Assembly: GCA_026388255.1 (NCBI GenBank) | Contig: JAPLKC010000089.1 | Span: 1-64,000, forward strand | Length of the DNA: 64,000 nucleotides | DNA from: Pseudomonadota bacterium | GTDB lineage: Bacteria > Desulfobacterota > Syntrophorhabdia > Syntrophorhabdales > Syntrophorhabdaceae | Direction of reading: 5' to 3' | Made by a program: the position numbers and the translations under genes | In this document: positions 17,311-24,656 of the stretch, one piece after another | Numbering within the stretch: position 1 is the first letter of the stretch | Layout of the letters: each line of letters begins with the position of its first letter | Notes under the pieces: generated by a model | Database searches by the model: none | Told to the model about the DNA's origin: nothing | Seen by the model: only the letters and a program-made list of their open reading frames with translations

Positions 17311-18294
17311 ATGCTGAATGAAGCTATTATGGCAGAAGCAAGAAGTTTTATGAAAAGCCGGGTAATTCTCACAGCAGCAGAGCTTGACTTTTTTACTTTT
17401 CTTGATAAAAAGCCTGCCACTGCGAAAGAGATAGTAAAACAGCGCGGCCTTGATTTGCGGGCCACAACCAGAGTCCTGGATTGTCTTATTGCTTTAGGGC
17501 TGCTGCAAAAAAATTCCGATCTTTATGGAAATACAGAAATGGGGTCATACTTTTCGGCTCATCATCCCGAAACTGTCCTGCCTGTGATTATCCATTGGAA
17601 TCACCTCTGGACAAGCTGGAGCGAACTTACCGATATTGTAAAAAAAGGGACCGACAAAAAATCAAGTGCCGGCGTCAAATTCAGCGATACAGAGATGAAG
17701 GCCTTTGTCGGTGCAATGCATGTAATTGCGCACAATCTCTCCCGTGAAATAGCAGGTGTCTACGATCTCAAACCATACAAGCGTCTTCTTGACATCGGGG
17801 GAGCATCGGGTACCTATACGACAGCATTCCTCAAGAAAAATCCACGCATGAAGGCTATAATTTTTGAATTGGAGGATGTTATCCCTCTGGCTCAGGAAAG
17901 GCTCAAGACGGAAGGTCTTTCAAAACGTACGGAATTGATAGCAGGAGATTTCTATCAGGATGAACTGCCGAAGGGATGCGGCCTGACACTACTTTCAGCG
18001 ATCATTCACCAGAACAGCGAGGAAGATAATTTTCGTCTCTATCAGAGGGTTTTCCGTGCCCTTGAACCCGGGGGTACAGTGCTTATCCGTGACCATGTTA
18101 TGGATGAATCCCGCATATACCCTCCTGCAGGGACTTTATTTGCAATTAACATGCTTGTACAGACCCGTGGCGGCGACACCTATACTTTCCAGGAAATAAA
18201 AGAAACGTTAGAAAAGGCCGGTTTCGTTGATGTAAAGCTAATAAGAACCGGGGAAAAAATGGATTGTCTGGTGGAAGCTCGAAAACCGGCATAG
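17311..18294 (+). CDS. SAM-dependent O-methyltransferase (plant COMT/HIOMT-like family 2)
   Basis: A 327-aa methyltransferase. An N-terminal winged-helix dimerisation domain (about 1-95) precedes a Rossmann SAM-binding domain with motif I LLDIGGASGTYT near 160. The later stretch (LEPGGTVLIRDHV near 250) is typical of family-2 O-methyltransferases. It would methylate a hydroxyl or thiol of a small molecule; the substrate is unknown. The start is set at ATG 17311, which has an AAGGAG at 8-nt spacing. An upstream in-frame GTG at 17305 overlaps the SD and is less likely. It is monocistronic and convergent with the inositol-lipid genes. Confidence 0.85.
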   Translation: MLNEAIMAEARSFMKSRVILTAAELDFFTFLDKKPATAKEIVKQRGLDLRATTRVLDCLIALGLLQKNSDLYGNTEMGSYFSAHHPETVLPVIIHWNHLWTSWSELTDIVKKGTDKKSSAGVKFSDTEMKAFVGAMHVIAHNLSREIAGVYDLKPYKRLLDIGGASGTYTTAFLKKNPRMKAIIFELEDVIPLAQERLKTEGLSKRTELIAGDFYQDELPKGCGLTLLSAIIHQNSEEDNFRLYQRVFRALEPGGTVLIRDHVMDESRIYPPAGTLFAINMLVQTRGGDTYTFQEIKETLEKAGFVDVKLIRTGEKMDCLVEARKPA

Positions 18295-18297
18295 ATA

Positions 18298-18873
18298 TCA
18301 ACTGTTCTTTTTCACAAATACTATTCGCTGGATTACAGTAACATGGGTTAATACTGCAAGGATGAGAACAGCATATTCCAATACATTAAAACAAAGGCCG
18401 ATAAAAAGTATTACCAACCGCTCCGGCCTCTCGAGGATGCCCGTATTGCAGTCAAGGGATGCGGCTTCAGCCCTTGCCTTTGCATAAGGGATAATTGCAG
18501 CGCCGATAGAAGCAATAAAAACGATAATCGAATAAAAGGACTCACCATGCCGCAAAAAATGAATAAATATGCCAAGCATGATAAGAAGGTCTACATACCT
18601 GTCAAGGACAGAGTCGAGGAACCCGCCGAAACGTGTTACTCTGTTCATATGCCTTGCAACTGCTCCGTCCATAAGGTCGAAAAAGCCGGAAATCGCAAGC
18701 AATATCCCCCCTGTCAGCATATAATCAAAGGCTATAAAGGCAGATGCGGCAAAGCCGAAGGGAATCCCGCAAATCGTTAATATATTAGGATTTACTGACC
18801 TGTTTTTAAAAAAGAAACGATAAGTCCCAAGAATTACAGGATCAAGGGCATGTCCTATTTTAGAACTGATCAA
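18298..18873 (-). CDS. CDP-alcohol phosphatidyltransferase (probable phosphatidylinositol-phosphate synthase)
   Basis: A 191-aa polytopic membrane enzyme of phospholipid synthesis. The full family signature D-x2-D-G-x2-A-R-x8-G-x3-D-x3-D is visible from DLMDGAVAR to FLDSVLDRYVD (about 65-95). The family displaces CMP from a CDP-lipid with an alcohol. Because the next gene upstream on the same strand makes inositol 1-phosphate, the likely alcohol is inositol phosphate, giving phosphatidylinositol phosphate. Phosphatidylglycerophosphate synthase is the main alternative. It follows Ino1 by 9 bp, so it is cotranscribed. Confidence 0.85.
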   Translation of the reverse strand: MISSKIGHALDPVILGTYRFFFKNRSVNPNILTICGIPFGFAASAFIAFDYMLTGGILLAISGFFDLMDGAVARHMNRVTRFGGFLDSVLDRYVDLLIMLGIFIHFLRHGESFYSIIVFIASIGAAIIPYAKARAEAASLDCNTGILERPERLVILFIGLCFNVLEYAVLILAVLTHVTVIQRIVFVKKNS

Positions 18874-18882
18874 AGGCGGTTC

Positions 18883-19974
18883 CTACCTCTCCCTTTCACC
18901 CCTTATGAATTCTTCGACCATGTTTTTTGCGATACTATCGGGAAATTGTTTGATCGGATGCTTCATGGTATAGGCCGAAATTGACTCAAGCACACCGGCC
19001 GCCTTTCTGTCCCTCGCTACCTTGCAGCATCTTATTGCGTCTATGATACAGCCACCGCTGTTCGGCGAATCCTCAACGGACAGCCTGAGCTCCATATTAA
19101 TGGGAATGTCGCCAAAGATTCTGCCCTCTATCCTCATAAAACAGACCTTATTGTCGTTCTGCCAGGGTACATAATCAGAGGGACCGATATGGATGTTTTC
19201 CGTAGGCATTGGCACATCCAGCAATGATTGAACCGCTTCGGTTTTTGATATCCTTTTTGATACAAGCCTGTCCTGATTGAGCATATTCAAAAAGTCCGTG
19301 TTGCCGCCGGTATTTAATTGATATGTCCTGTCAATTTTAACGCCCCTGTCGTCAAAGAGCTTAATAAGGGCTCTGTGTATGATTGTTGCGCCGATTTGAG
19401 ATTTTACATCATCACCTACTACAGGTATGCCTTTTTGTTTAAACCTTTCCGCCCAGCCTTCATCGGAAGCAATAAATACAGGTATGCAATTAATCAGACT
19501 TGTCCCGCTTTCAAGACAGCATTCCGCATAAAACCTTGCCGCTTTTTCAGAACCGACTGGAAGGTAATTTACCAGGATCTCCACGTTTCTATCCTTCAAT
19601 ACCTTTACAATATCCACAGGTTTTTCATCGGACACCAGAAAAATTCTTTCTTCAGGATAATCTTTCATATGCGGAGAAACACCATCCAGTATGTGTCCCA
19701 TAGAAACGGTTATATCAGGTTGGATTACATCCTTATCAATAAGCTTCGTACAATTCGGCAGGGCAAAAATCGCGTCTTTAATGGATTTACCGACTTTCCG
19801 CTTATCAATGTCGAAAGCTGCAACGACTTCTATATCTTCAGGTTTGTAACCGCAGATCTCAAAATGCATAAGTCCTATAAGTTCATCTCTTTTCTTTGAG
19901 TAATAACTTAAACCCTGTATAAGAGCACTCGCACAATTGCCAATCCCAACAATTCCGATGCGTATCTTACCCAT
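18883..19974 (-). CDS. ino1: myo-Inositol-1-phosphate synthase
   Basis: NAD-dependent enzyme that cyclises glucose 6-phosphate to myo-inositol 1-phosphate. It has 363 aa, the compact prokaryotic/archaeal length. The Rossmann motif GIVGIGNCASALIQG is near 7-21. Conserved core segments include TGGNTDFLNM and the lysine-rich stretch after it (RISKTEAV), plus GPSDYVPWQNDNK. It is paired with a CDP-alcohol phosphatidyltransferase 9 bp downstream, a two-gene inositol-lipid module seen in archaea and some bacteria. An SD (GAGGTTAATGG) lies before the ATG. Confidence 0.92.
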   Translation of the reverse strand: MGKIRIGIVGIGNCASALIQGLSYYSKKRDELIGLMHFEICGYKPEDIEVVAAFDIDKRKVGKSIKDAIFALPNCTKLIDKDVIQPDITVSMGHILDGVSPHMKDYPEERIFLVSDEKPVDIVKVLKDRNVEILVNYLPVGSEKAARFYAECCLESGTSLINCIPVFIASDEGWAERFKQKGIPVVGDDVKSQIGATIIHRALIKLFDDRGVKIDRTYQLNTGGNTDFLNMLNQDRLVSKRISKTEAVQSLLDVPMPTENIHIGPSDYVPWQNDNKVCFMRIEGRIFGDIPINMELRLSVEDSPNSGGCIIDAIRCCKVARDRKAAGVLESISAYTMKHPIKQFPDSIAKNMVEEFIRGERER

Positions 19975-20068
19975 CCATTAACCTCTTTTTGCGATTTTTT
20001 TTCTTTTAAAACATTTGCATCCAAAAGTCAAAGTAAATTAAATTCCCAAGGGTATCAACTATGGGAAT

Positions 20069-20620
20069 CTATTTTTTATACTTCTGCATCCCGGCATCAT
20101 ATAAATCATTTCCGTATATATCGTTTATTACAAATAACGGCAAATCCTTAACCTCAAGTTTCCTGACGGCTTCAGGCCCAAGCTCTTCATAAGCTATGAC
20201 CTCGGAAGATACAACACATTTGGAAAGCAGGGCGCCTGCGCCGCCTGTTACTCCAAAATATATGCTTTTGTATCGTCTCATAGCATCTTTCACCGGCTGT
20301 GACCTCTTTCCCTTTCCGATCATTCCTTTTAGTCCCATTGATATGAGCGTCGGCGCATAGGCATCCATCCTTGAACTTGTAGTCGGACCACAAGCACCTA
20401 TTACTTTTCCCGGAGATGCAGGGGAAGGTCCACAATAATAGATAACCTGATCCTTTATCTCAACCGGCAGGTTTTCGCCTTTATTTAAGGATTCAATAAA
20501 TCTCTTGTGGGCAGCGTCACGTGCAGTATATATATACCCGTTTAAAAAAACCTTTTCGCCTGCCTTAAGTTGTTCAATCACATCTTCCGTTAACGGTGTT
20601 ATGATACGTTTTATCTCCAT
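20069..20620 (-). CDS. Class I fumarate hydratase, beta subunit (C-terminal domain)
   Basis: C-terminal half of an iron-sulfur fumarase/tartrate dehydratase, 183 aa. The beta-domain hallmark GACGPTTSSRMD is near 97-108, together with YCGPSPASPGKVIG. With the alpha subunit encoded 87 bp upstream it interconverts fumarate and malate. I set the start at ATG 20620 because AAGAGGA lies just before it. A longer frame reaching 20680 would add 20 hydrophobic residues not expected in the family. L-tartrate dehydratase is the alternative, but neighbouring malic enzyme favours fumarase. Confidence 0.92.
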   Translation of the reverse strand: MEIKRIITPLTEDVIEQLKAGEKVFLNGYIYTARDAAHKRFIESLNKGENLPVEIKDQVIYYCGPSPASPGKVIGACGPTTSSRMDAYAPTLISMGLKGMIGKGKRSQPVKDAMRRYKSIYFGVTGGAGALLSKCVVSSEVIAYEELGPEAVRKLEVKDLPLFVINDIYGNDLYDAGMQKYKK

Positions 20621-20707
20621 TTTATTCCTCTTAATTACTGCCAAAAATAAGAAATATTGAAATTGAGAAGATACAAACAAACTTCCCGGCTTCTTAATCT
20701 CTGCATT

Positions 20708-21547
20708 TTAAATTACAACCTCTTTGATCCGGTGTGCATGACACTGGATGTTCACCGCCACAGGGAAAGAGGCAATATGGCAGGGCAGCATCTTTATATG
20801 GACGTCAAGGGCTGTCACCGTCCCTCCGTAGCCCTGAGGTCCTATGCCGGTTTTATTGATCTCCTCAAGGATTTCTGCCTCAAAGGACGCAAGGGACGGA
20901 TCGTCGTTCCGCACGCCAATGGGAACCATCAGGGCTTCCTTTGAAAGAAGGGCGGACGTCTCGAAGTTGCCGCCTATTCCGATGCCTACAATAATCGGCG
21001 GGCATGGATTCGGCCCTCCTTTATTTACCATCTGAAGGACAAAGGACTTCACACCCTCTTTACCTTCCGACGGAACGAGCATTCTCACTTCCCCGTAGTT
21101 TTCACTGCCGCCACCCTTCGGGAGTACAACAATCTTTACGCGGTCTCCAGGCACAATCTTTACATGCAGGATAGCCGGGGTGTTATCGCCGGTATTTTTC
21201 CTAGTAATCGGGTCACAGCAGGATTTTCGCAAATATCCATTTTTATAGGCCCTTCTCACTCCTTCATCAACTGCATAAGCAAGCATGCCCCCTGTTATAT
21301 GCACATCCTGTCCTATTTCAATAAATGTTATCGCCAGCCCTGTATCCTGACATATCGGTATTCCTTCGCTTCTTGCAAGATCGGCATTAGCCATCAGTTC
21401 CCTGATAACTTCTCTTCCAACAGGAGATTCTTCCTTTTCTATCGCCTTTTCAAGGGCCTTGCAGACATCATCCGGCAAATTTATATTTGCATCGATAAAC
21501 AACCTTTCCAAGGCAGATATAATATCATCGACATGAATCTCTCTCAT
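20708..21547 (-). CDS. Class I fumarate hydratase, alpha subunit (N-terminal domain)
   Basis: A 279-aa oxygen-sensitive [4Fe-4S] hydro-lyase subunit. Cluster-ligand cysteines are visible in CQDTGLA (near 62), DPITRKNTGDNTP preceded by SCC (near 109) and GGPNPCPPIIVGIG (near 190). Two-subunit class I fumarases are typical of strict anaerobes and archaea. It sits between malic enzyme and the beta subunit, all on the minus strand, suggesting a C4-dicarboxylate operon running malate, fumarate and pyruvate interconversion. Confidence 0.93.
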   Translation of the reverse strand: MREIHVDDIISALERLFIDANINLPDDVCKALEKAIEKEESPVGREVIRELMANADLARSEGIPICQDTGLAITFIEIGQDVHITGGMLAYAVDEGVRRAYKNGYLRKSCCDPITRKNTGDNTPAILHVKIVPGDRVKIVVLPKGGGSENYGEVRMLVPSEGKEGVKSFVLQMVNKGGPNPCPPIIVGIGIGGNFETSALLSKEALMVPIGVRNDDPSLASFEAEILEEINKTGIGPQGYGGTVTALDVHIKMLPCHIASFPVAVNIQCHAHRIKEVVI

Positions 21548-21603
21548 TTATGCTCCATTTGTTCTATTGTTTACCATTCTTTAAAGGGTCTGTCCGTTAT
21601 TCA

Positions 21604-22956
21604 CTATTCTACATATGGTGCGATTATTCCTTTCTCCATCATCAGTCCGACTTGCTCACGAGCCCTTCTTATCTTTGTTTCAGCCATGTTAAACAATTCC
21701 TTTTCGCTTAATTTCAATCTTGCCACACCCTGCTCTATTGCCTTTTTTGCCACTGCCACTGCTTCTCTCGGGAACACTTCCCATTCATCCATGGTGGGCA
21801 GAAGGTAATCTTCGTGTAATCCTTTATCTTCCGCACATTTGGCAAGTTCATAGGCAGCGGCAATACACATTTCATCGGTGATTGTTCTTGCCATCACATC
21901 CAGTGTACCTCTGAATATGGCAGGGAAACCGACGGAATTGTTTACCTGATTCGGGAAATCGCTCCTGCCGGTAGCAACAATCCTTGCGCCAGCCTCTTTT
22001 GCTTCCCATGGCCATATCTCCGGGATAGGGTTTGCGCATACGAAAACAATGGCATTATCTGCCATTTTCGCAATCCATTCCTTCTTGATCGTATCAGGTC
22101 CTGGCTGTGAAAGGGCTATTAAAACATCCTGACCCTTTATTGCTTCTTCCATATCCCCATCTCTATTTTCAGCATTTGTTATCCGGCAGAACTCCATTTT
22201 TTCTTTATGGGTTGGTTTTATATCATCCCTTTTCCTGTTAAGTATGCCTTTACTATCAACAACAATGAATTTGTTTGGGTCAGCGCCTGCCTTTATGATC
22301 ATCTTTGTTATACAAACATTGGCAGCGCCTATGCCTATCATGGTGATCTTTACATCCTGGATCTTCTTCTTTACGATCTTTAAGGCATTAACAAGCGCGG
22401 CAAGGGTAACTGCTGCCGTCCCCTGCTGGTCATCGTGCCATACGGGTATCGGCGCTTCAGCCCTCAGTCTTTCAAGGATATAAAAACATTTCGGGTTCTC
22501 TATATCTTCGAGGTTTATTCCCCCAAAAGAAGGGGATATATATTTTACGGTTTTTATGATTTCATCAGGGTCTTTCGTATCAAGGCATATGGGGAAGGCA
22601 TCAACACCGCCCAGATATTTGAAGAGCAACGCCTTTCCCTCCATAACCGGAAGGCCTGCCATTGGCCCTATATCTCCAAGACCGAGCACCCTTGTACCGT
22701 CTGTAACTATTCCAACCATATTCGCCTTGTTTGTATATTCAAATACCATATCCGGGTTTTTGTGAATCTCCTTGCATGGCTCAGCTACTCCTGGCGTATA
22801 CCATATGGCAAAATCATTTACGTCTCTGATAACACATTTCGGTACCACCTCTATTTTACCCTTGTAAAAGGGGTGCATCTTCATTGCATCCCGGGCCGGT
22901 TTTTTAGCCTTTTCTATAAGTTCTTCCTTTGTTATCTTCACATCTTCCACGTCCAC
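21604..22956 (-). CDS. NAD(P)-dependent malic enzyme
   Basis: A 450-aa oxidative decarboxylase of malate to pyruvate, of the short bacterial type without a phosphotransacetylase tail. The malic N-domain shows YTPGVAEPC and the metal/substrate region PIPVWHDDQQGTAAVTLAAL (about 165-184). The NAD-binding domain has GIGAANVCITKMI (near 208) and an acidic residue at the next strand end (VVDSKG), favouring NAD+. It is first in a run with both fumarase subunits, 56 bp upstream of the alpha subunit, consistent with C4 acid interconversion. Confidence 0.93.
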   Translation of the reverse strand: MDVEDVKITKEELIEKAKKPARDAMKMHPFYKGKIEVVPKCVIRDVNDFAIWYTPGVAEPCKEIHKNPDMVFEYTNKANMVGIVTDGTRVLGLGDIGPMAGLPVMEGKALLFKYLGGVDAFPICLDTKDPDEIIKTVKYISPSFGGINLEDIENPKCFYILERLRAEAPIPVWHDDQQGTAAVTLAALVNALKIVKKKIQDVKITMIGIGAANVCITKMIIKAGADPNKFIVVDSKGILNRKRDDIKPTHKEKMEFCRITNAENRDGDMEEAIKGQDVLIALSQPGPDTIKKEWIAKMADNAIVFVCANPIPEIWPWEAKEAGARIVATGRSDFPNQVNNSVGFPAIFRGTLDVMARTITDEMCIAAAYELAKCAEDKGLHEDYLLPTMDEWEVFPREAVAVAKKAIEQGVARLKLSEKELFNMAETKIRRAREQVGLMMEKGIIAPYVE

Positions 22957-23534
22957 TCCTCCGTAAGGTATTATTTAAATCCTGATCAATTCAATTTGCA
23001 GTGAATATTGTATAGCTAATTATAAAAATTACAAAGAAAAATATCTTTTATATTAAATCATATCATACGGGGTATATAAGGATTCTGCAAACACGCTGTG
23101 AGCCAATATACCGATAATCATCTATGCTTCCTCCGAACAATTCCCTCCAGAATAATTGTTTACTTATTTTCTCATCATATAACGACATAAATCAATACAA
23201 CAATTTTCGGCTTGCAATGGAAACATAATTGGAAGATAATGAATTTATGGGCAGGGGGCTGATGTTATTGGAAGCAGATTTCTTTTCATTCATAAAGTCA
23301 AAAAACAAATCAAAAAATCCTGTCATGACATCCTTTAAAACCACCTTTGCCAAATATCATATAAAAAATTATGTTCCATTTTTCTATGTAATATCAGCAA
23401 ATACCATTAAGATAAATGATTAATCTTCAATAAAGCAATATTTTGAGAGTTTTTTGTGTTGAGTATTTTGTTAAGTTTAAGAAAAAGTATATTGGTATAT
23501 TAATTGTTATGAATAAAGAATATGCGAGATAAAT
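22957..23534. other. AT-rich intergenic region before the cassette array
   Basis: 578 bp, AT-rich, separating the minus-strand malic enzyme from the plus-strand cassette genes. A 64-codon frame at 23229-23423 lacks a convincing ribosome site and resembles no family I know. GTTRRRY-like strings (GTTGAGT and GTTAAGT near 23459-23480) occur without the stem-forming sequence of an attC; an attI cannot be recognised by eye. No integrase gene is present. Confidence 0.4.
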
Positions 23535-24527
23535 ATGGAACAATTGATCTACTACCCAGGCTTTGAAATAAAAGATCACGACTGGCTCAAATTTGCGCTC
23601 CTATATATCGATGAACTTAATCCCATCATTCCTACCGCTGGTGATATTTTCCTCACTGAGTTACACCGCAAACTTACAGAAGAGACCGACCTGATTAAAC
23701 CGCACAGGCCGAACTATGAAGAGGGAATGAACGCAACCTTTGATGCCCTCGATATTGTTGAAAAGATTATTAGAAACCCATCACGCTATTTGCGATTATT
23801 CGGCACAAGCAAAATCATCGAGAAATGGCAGCAGCCAGAAAATCATAACTATACACTCTTTGAAGACAAATATACTTACGAATGGGAACAGTTTTGTAGA
23901 AATGCGAAATTGTCAACCCAGTCAGATCTTGGGATAATGCTTCCGAAAGAATTAGGCTTAATATACATGACAATTCTTGCAAATGCTATCTCTGAATCGC
24001 GAGGCATATCATCTATAACTGATTATAAGGCCTTAGATAATTTATCAATACTTATTCGTCGTACCACCGATCCTTTAAAAAAGATGAGTACTGCAAAAAG
24101 TATAATAAATTTGAAACTACCTGCTAACCTGCGAGACGTTGCTGTAGACAAAATTATTAAATTCAGAAATAGACCTCAGTTCAAAATAAAGTTAAATTCG
24201 TTTCATCAGGAGCTAAACAATTTCTTGTCGAACATCGAAGTGGGTAATACTGCATTTGATTTTATTGAATCTTATGAGCAAGTTTGGTCCGATTTTTCTG
24301 ATGAATTAGTCCAACTTGGGACAGGTATTGTTACTTTGGGTTTGGGTATCTGGATTGCTATTAGTTCTCCCGAAATCACGACTGCGAAATATTTGAAAGA
24401 GGTCGTTGCTGCTGGCACCACCCTATCTGTCGGATCATTAATTTCATTAAGGAATGCATGGAAAAAGACACAGCCAAAGAGGTTCACAAGAAAATACTTA
24501 GCTGACCTACAAAAGATAAATGATTAG
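23535..24527 (+). CDS. Hypothetical protein with C-terminal hydrophobic segments (cassette gene)
   Basis: A 330-aa protein, mostly helical and charged (about 1-250), with two weakly hydrophobic stretches near 255-300 (GTGIVTLGLGIWIAI and VVAAGTTLSVGSLI). The opening (YYPGFEIKDHDWLKFALLYID) resembles a family of uncharacterised proteins often seen near defence genes. I cannot name the family with confidence. The gene is AT-rich, unlike the GC-rich ATPase that follows. Its stop lies about 10 bp before an attC-like site, as expected of an integron cassette gene. The SD is weak. Confidence 0.7.
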   Translation: MEQLIYYPGFEIKDHDWLKFALLYIDELNPIIPTAGDIFLTELHRKLTEETDLIKPHRPNYEEGMNATFDALDIVEKIIRNPSRYLRLFGTSKIIEKWQQPENHNYTLFEDKYTYEWEQFCRNAKLSTQSDLGIMLPKELGLIYMTILANAISESRGISSITDYKALDNLSILIRRTTDPLKKMSTAKSIINLKLPANLRDVAVDKIIKFRNRPQFKIKLNSFHQELNNFLSNIEVGNTAFDFIESYEQVWSDFSDELVQLGTGIVTLGLGIWIAISSPEITTAKYLKEVVAAGTTLSVGSLISLRNAWKKTQPKRFTRKYLADLQKIND

Positions 24528-24536
24528 TAAAGGGAT

Positions 24537-24601
24537 TCATAACCAAGGCATGCAGCTAATCGGCCTGAAATCAGGCCTCTCGCTGATGCCCGGTGTTAGC
24601 T
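24537..24601 (+). repeat. attC-like site a
   Basis: The left core resembles RYYYAAC (TCATAAC) and the right core is GTTAGCT (24595-24601). L'' GGCATGCAGC (24547-24556) pairs with L' GCTGATGCC(C) (24582-24591), leaving one G unpaired. The central hairpin GGCCTGA/TCAGGCC is perfect. It is about 85% identical to site c at 27658-27721. Confidence 0.75.
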
Positions 24602-24656
24602 TTCACTGATCTCAAACCAAACGACCCAGCTTGTGGTCGAAGGAGAAGGTCCTCTG

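Noticed and set aside
23229-23423. 64-codon plus-strand frame before the cassette array
   Set aside because: AT-rich, no ribosome site, no recognisable family; treated as intergenic.
23455-23485. GTTGAGT and GTTAAGT strings as a possible attI site
   Set aside because: attI sites lack a visible fold, and no integrase or paired AAC core is nearby; chance occurrence in AT-rich DNA is likely.
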